A stretch of DNA of 15,614 bases from Candidatus Krumholzibacteriia bacterium (GTDB taxonomy: Bacteria; Krumholzibacteriota; Krumholzibacteriia; LZORAL124-64-63): positions 1 to 15,614 of the forward strand of contig JACZKN010000546.1 of assembly GCA_014859985.1 (NCBI GenBank). The letters are read 5' to 3'. The notes beneath the pieces were generated by a model that saw only the letters and a list, made by a program, of their open reading frames with translations, had not been told where the DNA came from and did no database searches. How positions within the stretch are numbered: position 1 is the stretch's first letter; the number at the start of each line of letters is the position of its first letter. This document shows positions 6,031-15,306 of this stretch, piece by piece. Both the position numbers and the translations under genes were made by a program.

Positions 6031-8024
6031 GACTCACGCGAGTCACCTTCCATGACTATCGAGTCTATGCGGGCAAGCAGCACATTGATTTGGCGCCACC
6101 GGCCGCAGACAAGCCCGTCGTTTTGATCGGCGGACTGAACGGTGAGGGCAAGACGACGCTCCTGGAGGGGATCCAGTTGGCCTTATATGGCCGCCGCTCC
6201 GAGGTTTGGCAGCAGAACGGGACGAACTATACGGAATACCTAGCCCAGTCCATTCATCGTAGCGGCGACCCGCGCGGTGGGGCGATGGTCGAGGTCGAGT
6301 TCGAGGCCATCGACCAGGATGCCCTGCGTCAGTTCAAGGTGCAGCGGTCGTGGAAGGTCAATGGCGGTGGAAAGGTCATCGAGTACGTGCAGGTCTTTCT
6401 GGACGGACAGCTCGACAAGCTGTTGTCCGAGGACTGGAACGACCAGGTCGAGCGCTTCATCCCGGCGCGACTTGCTGGGCTGTTTTTCTTCGATGGCGAG
6501 AAGATTAAGCACTATGCGGATCCTCAGCGCTCGCAGGAGCTCATCGAACGCGGCGTCCTGTCGCTCCTAGGGATTGATTTGCTTGATCAGCTGGATGTTG
6601 ACTTGAAGGGGCTGGAAGCCAGGATCGCGAAGGGTGTCCGCAAAGGCGGTACCGACGCGGCGGGGACGCAGTTGGAGGAGAAGCGCGATGCACTGAGAGC
6701 GGAAGAGCGGGCACTCCAAGAGCAGGTTGACCAGCTTGGGAAAGAGCGCGAGCGCCAGGTGTTCGTTTGCGAGGAATGCGATCGGGAATATGTGAACCGG
6801 GGCGGAACGCTGTTTGAACAGCGGATCAAGCTCGAGAGTGATCGCAAACGGATCCATGACCGCAGGACCGATCTGGAGCGGGGGCTAATCGAGGTAGCGT
6901 CCGGATGCCTTCCGCTACGCTTGGCCGAGAACCTCTTAGCCCAATGCGCCCAGCAGATGTTGATCGAGTACAGCGTGTCCTCTGCCCGCGCGGCGTTGAA
7001 CGAAATGTCGAAGCAGCAGAAGCGCCTCGGCAACTTGTTCCGGAAGAAAAAAGTGGCCAAGGCGACGCAGGATTTGATGCGGGAGTTCTTCGAAGGGGAA
7101 GCAGCGGAACTCAAGGAAGTGGCTGCAATGCCGGGCTATCTCAACTCCAGCGACATGGACTACGTTGCGGCCAAGGAGTTGCTCGAGACTCGCCTCGACG
7201 CCGAGCGAGGCAAGGCCGCCGATATTCTGAAGGATCTGCGGCAGGTTGACGCTGATCTTCAGTCACTGGACCGAAAGCTGGCCGCTGTGCCTGATGATGA
7301 GGCCGTGGCTGCGTCCATGAAGCGCCGCGAGAGCGCGCGACACAAGTTGGCCGTCCTTGAAGGTAAGATGGCGCAAGTAGAGGAGACAAGACGGGTTGTC
7401 GAGGTTCACCTCGGCGAAGCGGAAAAGGCGCTGCACAAGCATCTCGTGCGGGCCCTTGAGGGCGCCCAAGACCAGGCGGACAACGCCAGGGTGCTTGATC
7501 ACGCAGAACGTGTTCGCGATACCCTAGTTGAATTGCGCGAGCGCCTTGTGCGGCGCCGACTCGCCGCTTTGGAGCAAACAATCAAGGAGTCGTATGCGAA
7601 TCTCATGCGCAAGAACGGCATGATTGCGGAGATCTCCATCGATCCCCAAAGCTATCAGCTCTCGCTGCGCAACCGTGAGGGTAGCGAAATCGCGCCGGAT
7701 TGGCTTTCGGCCGGCGAGCGCCAGCTTCTTGTCGTCGCGATCCTGTGGGGCTTGGCGCGGGCGTCGGGGCGGGGGCTTCCTGTCATTGTCGATACGCCGC
7801 TAGGGCGCCTGGATAGCAGCCATCGTGACAATCTTGTGCGCCACTATTTCCCTCACGCCAGCCACCAGGTGATTCTGCTCTCGACGGACGAGGAGATCAT
7901 CGGGCGGACGCTCAAACTGTTGTCGCCGGCGATCGGACATAGGTATCGGCTGGTCTATGACGACGTCCGTGACGCGACCACGATCGAGACGGGCTATTTC
8001 AAGGAGAGGGCCCATGCCAATTGA
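6027..8024 (+). CDS. dndD: DNA phosphorothioation ATPase DndD (SMC/Rad50-like)
   Basis: A 665-residue two-part ABC ATPase. The N-terminal half has Walker A GLNGEGKT (36-43), the strand LFFFDGEKI (152-160) and the start of a long coiled coil. A CxxC hook-like motif (VCEECDR, Cys248 and Cys251) lies in the coiled-coil region. After the second coiled coil come the ABC signature LSAGERQ (560-566), Walker B VIVD (586-589) followed by TP rather than the catalytic Glu of classic ABC proteins, and the D-loop GRLDSSHR (593-600). DndD supplies ATPase activity to the DndCDE complex and is thought to open or nick DNA during sulfur incorporation. The start is GTG at 6027, overlapping the dndC stop by four bases with AGGAAGGGGG upstream. 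The stop overlaps dndE by 11 bases. The gene is intact, in contrast to the DndD-like partial ATPase at 49-1410. Confidence 0.95.
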   Translation: MRLTRVTFHDYRVYAGKQHIDLAPPAADKPVVLIGGLNGEGKTTLLEGIQLALYGRRSEVWQQNGTNYTEYLAQSIHRSGDPRGGAMVEVEFEAIDQDALRQFKVQRSWKVNGGGKVIEYVQVFLDGQLDKLLSEDWNDQVERFIPARLAGLFFFDGEKIKHYADPQRSQELIERGVLSLLGIDLLDQLDVDLKGLEARIAKGVRKGGTDAAGTQLEEKRDALRAEERALQEQVDQLGKERERQVFVCEECDREYVNRGGTLFEQRIKLESDRKRIHDRRTDLERGLIEVASGCLPLRLAENLLAQCAQQMLIEYSVSSARAALNEMSKQQKRLGNLFRKKKVAKATQDLMREFFEGEAAELKEVAAMPGYLNSSDMDYVAAKELLETRLDAERGKAADILKDLRQVDADLQSLDRKLAAVPDDEAVAASMKRRESARHKLAVLEGKMAQVEETRRVVEVHLGEAEKALHKHLVRALEGAQDQADNARVLDHAERVRDTLVELRERLVRRRLAALEQTIKESYANLMRKNGMIAEISIDPQSYQLSLRNREGSEIAPDWLSAGERQLLVVAILWGLARASGRGLPVIVDTPLGRLDSSHRDNLVRHYFPHASHQVILLSTDEEIIGRTLKLLSPAIGHRYRLVYDDVRDATTIETGYFKERAHAN

Positions 8025-8388
8025 GACGGTTAGGATTTCGAAGTCCGGCAAGGACCAGTTGGCCACTCTCAAGCGGCGGACGAAGATCCCGACGTGGAAC
8101 GTGCTTTGCCGTTGGGGCTTTTGCATTTCCGTGGCTGAGCCATCGCCGCCGCATGCGTACCGAGGTGAATCTGAGTATCCGATCGAGATGACCTGGAAGA
8201 CCTTTACGGGTGAGCACGACGGGCTCTACTTGGCGGTGCTGAAGGAACGGTGCAGAAAGGACGGAGTCGACATCACCGATGAGAATCTGCAGGCTCAGCT
8301 GCGGTTGCATATCCATCGGGGGATATCGTATCTGGCCGGTGATCGCAGCCTTCAGTCGATCGGTGATTTGGTATCTATGGCGCTATAA
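8014..8388 (+). CDS. dndE: DNA phosphorothioation protein DndE
   Basis: A 124-residue protein, the usual DndE size. It opens IETVRISKSGKDQLATLKRR, followed by TWNVLCRWGFCISVAE, the DndE pattern (R-x-S-K, then L-x-x-L-K-x-R-T, then N-x-L-C-R). Known DndE proteins form basic tetramers that bind nicked DNA, and the N-terminal lysines and arginines fit that. The C-terminus DITDENLQAQLRLHIHRGI and GDLVSMAL also fits the family. ATG at 8014 with GGAGAGG just upstream is chosen over an upstream in-frame start at 7957 because the family sequence begins here. It overlaps dndD by 11 bases. It is the last gene of the dnd operon. No convincing terminator follows before the atp genes. Confidence 0.92.
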   Translation: MPIETVRISKSGKDQLATLKRRTKIPTWNVLCRWGFCISVAEPSPPHAYRGESEYPIEMTWKTFTGEHDGLYLAVLKERCRKDGVDITDENLQAQLRLHIHRGISYLAGDRSLQSIGDLVSMAL

Positions 8389-8527
8389 CGGCGCGCCAAC
8401 CTGGAGAGGGACGGCAGGCATTGACGAGGGAACTTCGTGGTGAAGGCGGTTCAAACCTGGTCGTAGAATTTCGGGAGGGTGAATATTGGCGAATCCCGCG
8501 CAGCTGAATTGGGAGTAACTCCAAACC
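8389..8527. other. Gap at the junction between the dnd locus and the atp operon
   Basis: These 139 bases separate the less GC-rich dnd operon from the GC-rich atp genes. I see no terminator with a U-tract, integrase, tRNA or clear direct repeat. A TAGAAT at 8464-8469 could be a -10 box for the atp operon but has no acceptable -35. The perfect palindrome GGAGT-A-ACTCC (8512-8522) covers the only purine-rich stretch upstream of the first atp gene. Whether atp transcription starts here or partly reads through from dndE cannot be told. Confidence 0.4.
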
Positions 8528-8932
8528 ATGCCCCAATCCCCCCTTGCCCCACTCCAATCAAAGACTATCTTAGTCGCCGCAGCAGTTTCATTGGCGCTCA
8601 GATTTGCGGTTTCGCCACATTTTGCCCTCGGAACATTCCTGACCGCCCTCTGGGCGGTCGTCTGGTTCCGCAGCACCGAGGGCCTGATCCGCGCCGCCGC
8701 CCGCCCCAAGGGCCAGCCCCGCAACGAGCGGGCGCTCCTGGGCTGGGGCGCCGTGAAATTGGCTGTTTACGGATTGGCGGTCTGGGTGTTATTTTCCCGG
8801 CCGTTTCCCGCACTGAGCCACGCCGTGGGCTTCACCCTGATGATGGTGGTCCTGGTGGTCGGTGGGGCGCGCCTAAGCGTCTCCAGCCCCCCGGCCCAGC
8901 CCCGACAGGATGACGATGCAGACGACCCCTAA
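8528..8932 (+). CDS. atpI: AtpI-like small membrane protein of the ATP synthase operon
   Basis: A 134-residue protein with about four predicted membrane helices (roughly residues 12-27, 32-47, 72-88 and 97-113) and a short acidic, proline-rich tail. Size, topology and position directly before atpB match AtpI, which assists assembly of the c-ring. Sequence is poorly conserved in this family, so the call rests mainly on topology and context. ATG at 8528 is the first start after an in-frame TAA at 8516-8518. The nearest Shine-Dalgarno-like stretch, GGGAG at 8511-8515, is a rather long 12 bases upstream and lies in a small palindrome. The gene overlaps atpB by about 17 bases. Confidence 0.65.
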   Translation: MPQSPLAPLQSKTILVAAAVSLALRFAVSPHFALGTFLTALWAVVWFRSTEGLIRAAARPKGQPRNERALLGWGAVKLAVYGLAVWVLFSRPFPALSHAVGFTLMMVVLVVGGARLSVSSPPAQPRQDDDADDP

Positions 8933-9941
8933 GGCTTCGCACGCGACCCTCGCCATCGCGCTGGGCGCCTTGCTGTTCGCCGCCGGCGCCTTCGCCCAGG
9001 AAGCCTATCCCGACGACCCCCACGGCCACGACCCCGCCGTGACCCACGCCGATTCGGCCGGCCCCCACGGCGACGCCCACGCCCAGGACGCCCACGCAGC
9101 CGACCTCCACGGCGCCGCCGCCCACGCCGACGACCACGGCGCCCACGGCTCCATGCCCCACCTCCCCTCGGCCCTGACCTTCCTGGACGGCTACGCCTGG
9201 GTCCCCCCCGCCGCCAAGTCCTTCATGAAGGACTACAAGGACCCCATCTTCTCCCTCTTCGTGGCCCTGGTCCTGGCCGTCCTGTTCGTGGCGCTCAGCC
9301 GCCGGCTGGACCCCCGCCGCCCCGGCCGCACCCAGATGGCCGCCGAGATGCTCCTGGGCGGGCTGTACTCCCTGTTCCGCACCATCATCGGCGAGGACGC
9401 CCGGCGGTACACGCCCTTCTTGGGCAGCCTGTTCATCTTCATCTGGTTCAACAACCTGTTCGGCCTGGTCCCGTTGGGCCACGCCGCGACCAGCAGCTTC
9501 GCCAACACCACCTTCGCCCTGGGCGGGCTCACGTTCCTGTACGTCCAGCTCATCGCCCTGAAGCTGAACGGGCCCAAGGGCTACCTGTTCCACATGGCGG
9601 GCTCGCCCCGGTCGGGGGTCGAGTGGGCCCTGGTGCCCCTGTTCTTCCCGCTGCACCTGGTGGGCGAGCTGATCAAGCCCGTCAGCCTGTCGCTGCGTCT
9701 GTTCGGCAACATCTTCGGCGAGGACACCCTGGTCGCGACCATGGTGCTGCTGGGCGCCGGGGTCAGCTATAGCCTCAGCGGGGGCGCCTGGTTCGTGCCG
9801 GGCCTGCCCCTGCAGTTCCCGTTCTACTTCCTGGGGCTGTTGTCCTGCACCATCCAGGCGCTGGTCTTCACGCTCCTGGCCACCGTCTACATCGCCCTGT
9901 GGCTGCCGCACGGTCACCACGACGAGGCCCACGGGCACTAG
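8916..9941 (+). CDS. atpB: ATP synthase Fo subunit a, with signal-peptide-like, His-rich N-terminus
   Basis: A 341-residue membrane subunit forming the proton half-channels next to the c-ring. The diagnostic helix PVSLSLRLFGNIFGEDTLV contains the essential arginine (Leu-Arg-Leu-Phe-Gly-Asn, equivalent to E. coli Arg210). Other expected segments include GSLFIFIWFNNLFGLVP and the final helices ending VYIALWLP. The first 30 or so residues look like a signal peptide ending near AFA-QEA. A His/Asp/Ala-rich segment of about 50 residues with 11 histidines follows, and the C-terminus is also His-rich (PHGHHDEAHGH). ATG at 8916 is preferred over ATG at 8910 because AGGA (8907-8910) then lies five bases upstream. 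Two hairpins lie between this gene and atpE. Confidence 0.95.
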   Translation: MQTTPKASHATLAIALGALLFAAGAFAQEAYPDDPHGHDPAVTHADSAGPHGDAHAQDAHAADLHGAAAHADDHGAHGSMPHLPSALTFLDGYAWVPPAAKSFMKDYKDPIFSLFVALVLAVLFVALSRRLDPRRPGRTQMAAEMLLGGLYSLFRTIIGEDARRYTPFLGSLFIFIWFNNLFGLVPLGHAATSSFANTTFALGGLTFLYVQLIALKLNGPKGYLFHMAGSPRSGVEWALVPLFFPLHLVGELIKPVSLSLRLFGNIFGEDTLVATMVLLGAGVSYSLSGGAWFVPGLPLQFPFYFLGLLSCTIQALVFTLLATVYIALWLPHGHHDEAHGH

Positions 9942-9943
9942 AA

Positions 9944-9985
9944 CCGGACGAAACGGCGTCCGGAACCACGGCGGGCACGGCCCGC
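9944..9985 (+). promoter_or_regulatory. Two tandem hairpins in the atpB-atpE gap
   Basis: CCGGACG (9944-9950) pairs with CGTCCGG (9957-9963) around a six-base loop. GCGGGC (9971-9976) pairs with GCCCGC (9980-9985) around ACG. Both are GC-rich, perfect stems upstream of the atpE ribosome binding site, without U-tracts. They are probably RNA processing or stability elements rather than terminators. Confidence 0.5.
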
Positions 9986-10020
9986 GAACCTGACACGCGC
10001 GCACGCGTCTAGGAGGAACA

Positions 10021-10245
10021 ATGGACCTGCTCGGACTTGCTCTCCCCATCGGTCTCGGCCTGGCCGCCATCGGCTCGGGCCTGGGTCTGGGCCGCGCCAT
10101 CGAGGGCGGCATGAACGCCATGGGCCGTCAGCCGGAGGCCATCGGCCAGATCCAGACGGCCATGATCATCGGCTGCGCCTTCATCGAGGCCCTGACGATC
10201 TACGCCCTGGTCGCGACCATCCTGCTGATGGGCAAGGTCGGCTAG
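10021..10245 (+). CDS. atpE: ATP synthase Fo subunit c
   Basis: A 74-residue hairpin of two membrane helices joined by the polar loop GRQPEA (35-40). Helix 1 carries the small-residue pattern GLGLAAIGSGLGLG needed for tight c-ring packing. Helix 2 carries the ion-binding carboxylate Glu56 in CAFIEALTIYALV. The position matching the sodium-ligand glutamine of sodium-type rotors is leucine, and the residue after Glu56 is alanine rather than serine or threonine, so proton coupling is expected. A full AGGAGG (10011-10016) four bases before the ATG predicts strong translation, as needed for a multi-copy subunit. The gene is flanked on both sides by GC-rich hairpins. Confidence 0.95.
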   Translation: MDLLGLALPIGLGLAAIGSGLGLGRAIEGGMNAMGRQPEAIGQIQTAMIIGCAFIEALTIYALVATILLMGKVG

Positions 10246-10265
10246 ACGAGTTGGACGAGACCCGG

Positions 10266-10308
10266 CGTGCGCGCACGTGACGCGGGGGGCGGCCCGGCCG
10301 CTCCCCCG
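10266..10308 (+). promoter_or_regulatory. Palindrome and strong hairpin in the atpE-atpF gap
   Basis: CGTGCGCGCACG (10266-10277) is self-complementary. A larger hairpin follows: GGGGG-GCGGC (10284-10293), loop CCG, then GCCGC-T-CCCCC (10297-10307). It is a 10-bp stem with one bulged T, plus an outer C-G pair. No U-tract follows, so this is more likely a 3' stability or processing element for the atpE message than a terminator. Confidence 0.5.
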
Positions 10309-10353
10309 TCGCCCCCGCGGCCGCCTGGTGGAACCGTCTGAAGGGAATCCAGC

Positions 10354-10860
10354 ATGGAATTCGTGACGCCGAATTTGACCAACCTGCTGACCACCGCGGT
10401 GGGGTTCATCCTCTTCGTGTGGGTGCTGGCGAAGTTCGCCTGGGGGCCCATCCTGACGCTGCTGGACCAGCGGCGGGACGCCATCCAGGGCGACTACGCC
10501 GCCGCCGAGAAGAACCTCGAGGAGGCGGAGCAGCTGCGGGGCGAGTTCGAGTCCAAGCTGCACGACATCAAGGTCATCGAGCGCGAGAAGGTCCAGGAGG
10601 CCGTCAAGCGCGGCGAGGGCCTGGCCGCCTCCATCGTGGCCAAGGCCAACGAGGACGCCGTCCAGAAGGTGGCCAAGGCCGAGGAGGACATCGAGCTCGA
10701 GACGCAGCAGGCGCAGCTGGTCCTGCGCGACTCGGTGGTCGCCATGGCCATCGGGGCGGCCGAGAAGGTCATCGGCGAGCGGCTGGACGACCAGCTGCAC
10801 CGCCGGCTGATCCAGGAGTACATCGACTCCATCGGCCCCGGGAGCGCGCCCCATGCGTGA
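10354..10860 (+). CDS. atpF: ATP synthase Fo subunit b
   Basis: A 168-residue peripheral-stalk subunit. A single N-terminal membrane helix (about residues 10-30, TTAVGFILFVWVLAKFAW) is followed by GPILTLLDQRRDAIQGD, the usual membrane-to-stalk transition. A long charged helix rich in Glu, Lys and Ala reaches nearly to the end and dimerises in the stator. The conserved ending AIGAAEKVIGERLDDQLHRR binds subunit delta. AAGGGA lies seven bases before the ATG. The stop overlaps the atpH ATG by eight bases, coupling translation of the two stalk subunits. Only one b gene is visible, so the stalk is probably a homodimer. Confidence 0.95.
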   Translation: MEFVTPNLTNLLTTAVGFILFVWVLAKFAWGPILTLLDQRRDAIQGDYAAAEKNLEEAEQLRGEFESKLHDIKVIEREKVQEAVKRGEGLAASIVAKANEDAVQKVAKAEEDIELETQQAQLVLRDSVVAMAIGAAEKVIGERLDDQLHRRLIQEYIDSIGPGSAPHA

Positions 10861-11401
10861 TCGCAAGGTCGCCACCCGCTACGCCGAGGCCCTGCTGCGG
10901 TCCGCCAAGCGGGCCGGCGTGCTCGACGGCGTGGCCGAGAGCTACGCCTCGCTGCGCGAGATGCAGATCGGCCGGTCGGACCTGCGCACCTTCCTGGACA
11001 GCCCCCAGGTGCGCACCCAGGAGAAGAAGGAGCTGCTGCACAAGGTCTTCGACGGCCGGCTGGAGCCGCTGCTGCTGAACTTCATCAGCCTGCTGCTGGA
11101 CAAGAACCGCATCGAGAACTTCCGCGACATCGGCGAGGAGTTCGCCCACCTGGTGGAGCAGGAGCGGGGCGTGATGCGCGCGCGGGTCACCACCGCGATC
11201 GCGCTGCCCGCGGACCTGGAACAGCAGCTGCAGGCCAGGCTCGGCGCCCTGACGGGCAAGACCATGATTCTCGAGAAGCGCGTGGATCCCGCGGTGATCG
11301 GGGGCGTGAAGGTGGTCATGGAGGACAAGATCCTCGACGGCACCGTGCGCACCAACCTCGACCTGCTGCGCAAGACGCTGGAGAAAGCCCCGGTCCGCTA
11401 G
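10853..11401 (+). CDS. atpH: ATP synthase F1 subunit delta
   Basis: A 182-residue subunit linking the peripheral stalk to the top of the alpha/beta hexamer. The N-terminal helical domain contains ATRYAEALLRSAK and LRTFLDSPQV. The C-terminal part has the family signature DPAVIGGVKVVMEDKILDGTVRTNL, matching the OSCP/delta pattern. Length is normal. The ATG lies inside the end of atpF (eight-base overlap). A 25-base gap with AAGGAGA leads to atpA. Confidence 0.94.
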   Translation: MRDRKVATRYAEALLRSAKRAGVLDGVAESYASLREMQIGRSDLRTFLDSPQVRTQEKKELLHKVFDGRLEPLLLNFISLLLDKNRIENFRDIGEEFAHLVEQERGVMRARVTTAIALPADLEQQLQARLGALTGKTMILEKRVDPAVIGGVKVVMEDKILDGTVRTNLDLLRKTLEKAPVR

Positions 11402-11426
11402 ACCGACGGCGCGAAGGAGAACGGCT

Positions 11427-12932
<1,506 letters not shown>

Positions 12933-12972
12933 GCGCGGCGTCCCGTTGGCATAGAGAGGCAGGAGGTCGCCC

Positions 12973-13848
12973 GTGGCGGGAGCCGGGGTCAAGCTACTGA
13001 ACAAGCGGATCCGCTCGGTCAAGAGCACGCAGCAGATCACCAAGGCCATGAAGATGGTCGCGGCGTCCAAGCTGCAGCGCTCCCAGGGCCGGATGCTGGC
13101 CGCGCGCCCCTATTCGCGCAAGCTGGCCGAGCTGATGGGCCAGCTGGCCGGCAAGACCGACATCGAGCACCCGCTGTTCGAGGTGCGGCCGGTCGCCAAG
13201 CGCCTGTTCCTGGTCATCACCTCGGACAAGGGCCTGTGCGGCTCGTACAACACGAACCTGCTGAAGCTGGCCCACAAGGCGATCGACAGGTCGGTGGCCG
13301 AGGGCGTCCAGACCGAGATCTACGCCGTCGGGCGCAAGGGCGCCGAGTACTTCCGCAAGCGGGGCTACACCGTGTTCGCCGGCCACACCGACTTCTCCGG
13401 CGACATGAACGCCGAGCGCGGCAAGCTGGTGGGCGAGAAGCTGGTCGCCGCGTTCCTGGACCGCTCGTTCGACGAGGTGCGGGTCGTCTACGCCCAGTTC
13501 GTCTCGGCCATGACCCAGCGGCCGGTGGAGGTGGGGCTGCTGCCGATTGCGCCCGAGGCCGCGACGGCGGGCGACGACGCCAGGAAGCGGGACATCGACT
13601 ACATCTGGGAGCCCAGCCAGGAAGAGCTGTTCGCGGTGCTCTTGCCGCTGTACCTGCGCAACCGGGTGTTCATGCTCCTGAGCGAGGCCTTCACCAGCGA
13701 GCACGCGGCGCGCATGGCCAGCATGAGCGCGGCCACCGAGAACGCGGGCGAGATGATCTCGGCCCTGACGCTGCAGCGCAACCGCGAGCGGCAGGCGGCC
13801 ATCACCAGTGAACTGCTGGACATCGTGGGCGGCGCCAACGCCCTGTAG
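12973..13848 (+). CDS. atpG: ATP synthase F1 subunit gamma
   Basis: A 291-residue central rotor shaft. The N-terminal helix KLLNKRIRSVKSTQQITKAM and the C-terminal helix ISALTLQRNRERQAAITSEL form the coiled-coil shaft, and both match the family closely. The middle carries the Rossmann-like segment ITSDKGLCGSYNTNL. A GTG start at 12973 is indicated by AGGAGG (12961-12966) six bases upstream and by the position of the conserved N-terminus. The gap to atpD is 37 bases. Confidence 0.95.
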   Translation: MAGAGVKLLNKRIRSVKSTQQITKAMKMVAASKLQRSQGRMLAARPYSRKLAELMGQLAGKTDIEHPLFEVRPVAKRLFLVITSDKGLCGSYNTNLLKLAHKAIDRSVAEGVQTEIYAVGRKGAEYFRKRGYTVFAGHTDFSGDMNAERGKLVGEKLVAAFLDRSFDEVRVVYAQFVSAMTQRPVEVGLLPIAPEAATAGDDARKRDIDYIWEPSQEELFAVLLPLYLRNRVFMLLSEAFTSEHAARMASMSAATENAGEMISALTLQRNRERQAAITSELLDIVGGANAL

Positions 13849-13885
13849 GTTTTGGACTTTGGACTGCGAGAGCAAGGAGACACGC

Positions 13886-15298
13886 ATGGCCGGGAACTAC
13901 GGGAAGGTCCAGCAGGTCATCGGGCCCACGGTGGACCTCGAGTTCGATTCGGATCACCTGCCCCAGATGCTGACCGCCATCCACATCGTGGACGAGAAGA
14001 GCGGCATCGACCTGATCACCGAGGTCGCCCAGCACATCGGCAACAACGTAGTGCGCACCATCGCCATGGACTCGACCGACGGCCTGGTGCGGGGGATGAA
14101 GGGCCTGGACACGGGCGCGCCCATCTCCGTGCCCGTGGGCAAGCAGTGCCTGGGGCGGCTGTTCAACCTGCTGGGCAAGCCCCTGGACGGCAAGGGCGAC
14201 CTGGCCAACCCCGAGCAGACCATGCCCATCCACGCCTCGCCCCCGGATCTGACCAACCAGGGCGAGGCCAACGAGATCTTCGAGACCGGCATCAAGGTCG
14301 TGGACCTGCTGGCGCCCTACGCCAAGGGCGGCAAGATCGGCCTGTTCGGCGGCGCCGGCGTGGGCAAGACCGTGATCGTGCAGGAGTTGATCCACGCCAT
14401 CGCCACCCAGCACGGCGGCTACTCCGTGTTCTGCGGCGTGGGCGAGCGCACCCGCGAGGGCAACGACCTGTGGTTGGAGATGACCGAGTCGGGCGTGATC
14501 GAGAACACCGCGCTGGTGTTCGGGCAGATGAACGAGCCGCCGGGCGCCCGCCTGCGCGTCGCCCTGTCGGGGCTGACCATGGCCGAGTACTTCCGCGACG
14601 AGATGAACCAGGACGTGCTGCTGTTCATCGACAACATCTTCCGGTTCACGCAGGCGGGCTCGGAAGTGTCGGCGCTGCTGGGCCGCATGCCGTCGGCGGT
14701 GGGCTACCAGCCCACCCTGGCCACGGAGATGGGGCAGCTGCAGGAGCGGATCACGTCGACGCGTTCTGGCTCGATCACCTCGGTGCAGGCCATCTACGTG
14801 CCCGCGGACGACTTGACCGACCCGGCGCCGGCCACGGCGTTCTCGCATCTTGATGCGACGACGGTGCTGTCGCGGCAGATCGCCGAGCTGGGCATCTACC
14901 CTGCGGTCGACCCGCTGGACTCGACCAGCCGCATCCTGACCCCGGGCATCCTGGGCGAGGAGCACTACGCCCTGGCGCGCCAGGTGCAGACCATTTTGCA
15001 GCGGTACAAGGACCTGCAGGACATCATCGCCATCCTGGGCATGGACGAGCTGTCGGACGACGACAAGGTCATCGTATCCCGCGCCCGCAAGATCCAGAAG
15101 TTCCTGTCGCAGCCGTTCTTCGTGGCCGAGACCTTCACCGGCAAGCCGGGCCGCTACGTCAAGCTGGAGGACACGATCCGCTCGTTCAAGGGGCTGGTCG
15201 CGGGCGAGTACGACCACATCCCCGAGCAGGCGTTCTACATGTGCGGCGACATCGACGAGGTGCTGGTCAACTACGAGAAGATGCAGGCGGAAGGCTAG
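13886..15298 (+). CDS. atpD: ATP synthase F1 subunit beta
   Basis: A 470-residue catalytic subunit. The P-loop GGAGVGKT is at 155-162 and the catalytic glutamate is Glu187 in GVGERTREGNDL. The metal-site and arginine-rich segments LFIDNIFRFTQAGSEVSALLG and PSAVGYQPTLATEMG follow. The DELSEED motif appears as DELSDDD at 387-393, keeping the acidic character of the lever that contacts gamma. The reading frame is open further upstream, but ATG at 13886 is right: AAGGAGA lies five bases before it and the family sequence (NYGKVQQVIGPTVDLEF) begins there. atpC starts eight bases after the stop. Confidence 0.96.
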   Translation: MAGNYGKVQQVIGPTVDLEFDSDHLPQMLTAIHIVDEKSGIDLITEVAQHIGNNVVRTIAMDSTDGLVRGMKGLDTGAPISVPVGKQCLGRLFNLLGKPLDGKGDLANPEQTMPIHASPPDLTNQGEANEIFETGIKVVDLLAPYAKGGKIGLFGGAGVGKTVIVQELIHAIATQHGGYSVFCGVGERTREGNDLWLEMTESGVIENTALVFGQMNEPPGARLRVALSGLTMAEYFRDEMNQDVLLFIDNIFRFTQAGSEVSALLGRMPSAVGYQPTLATEMGQLQERITSTRSGSITSVQAIYVPADDLTDPAPATAFSHLDATTVLSRQIAELGIYPAVDPLDSTSRILTPGILGEEHYALARQVQTILQRYKDLQDIIAILGMDELSDDDKVIVSRARKIQKFLSQPFFVAETFTGKPGRYVKLEDTIRSFKGLVAGEYDHIPEQAFYMCGDIDEVLVNYEKMQAEG

Positions 15299-15306
15299 GT
15301 TACGCG

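Noticed and set aside
8479..8913. A plus-strand open frame overlapping the atpI-like gene
   Set aside because: Its product is Pro/Arg-rich without membrane helices, while the alternative frame gives a four-helix AtpI-like protein in the expected position.
8832..10121. A 429-codon open frame on the minus strand across atpB and atpE
   Set aside because: The translation is a low-complexity run of Gly, Gln, Val, Arg and His, the usual antisense shadow of GC-rich coding sequence, and the plus strand holds clear atpB and atpE.
10021..10245. Sodium-coupled rotor in subunit c
   Set aside because: The position of the sodium-binding glutamine is leucine and the residue after Glu56 is alanine, so the sodium ligand set is missing.
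13802..15217. A 471-codon open frame on the minus strand opposite atpD
   Set aside because: Same reason: an antisense shadow of a strongly conserved plus-strand gene.
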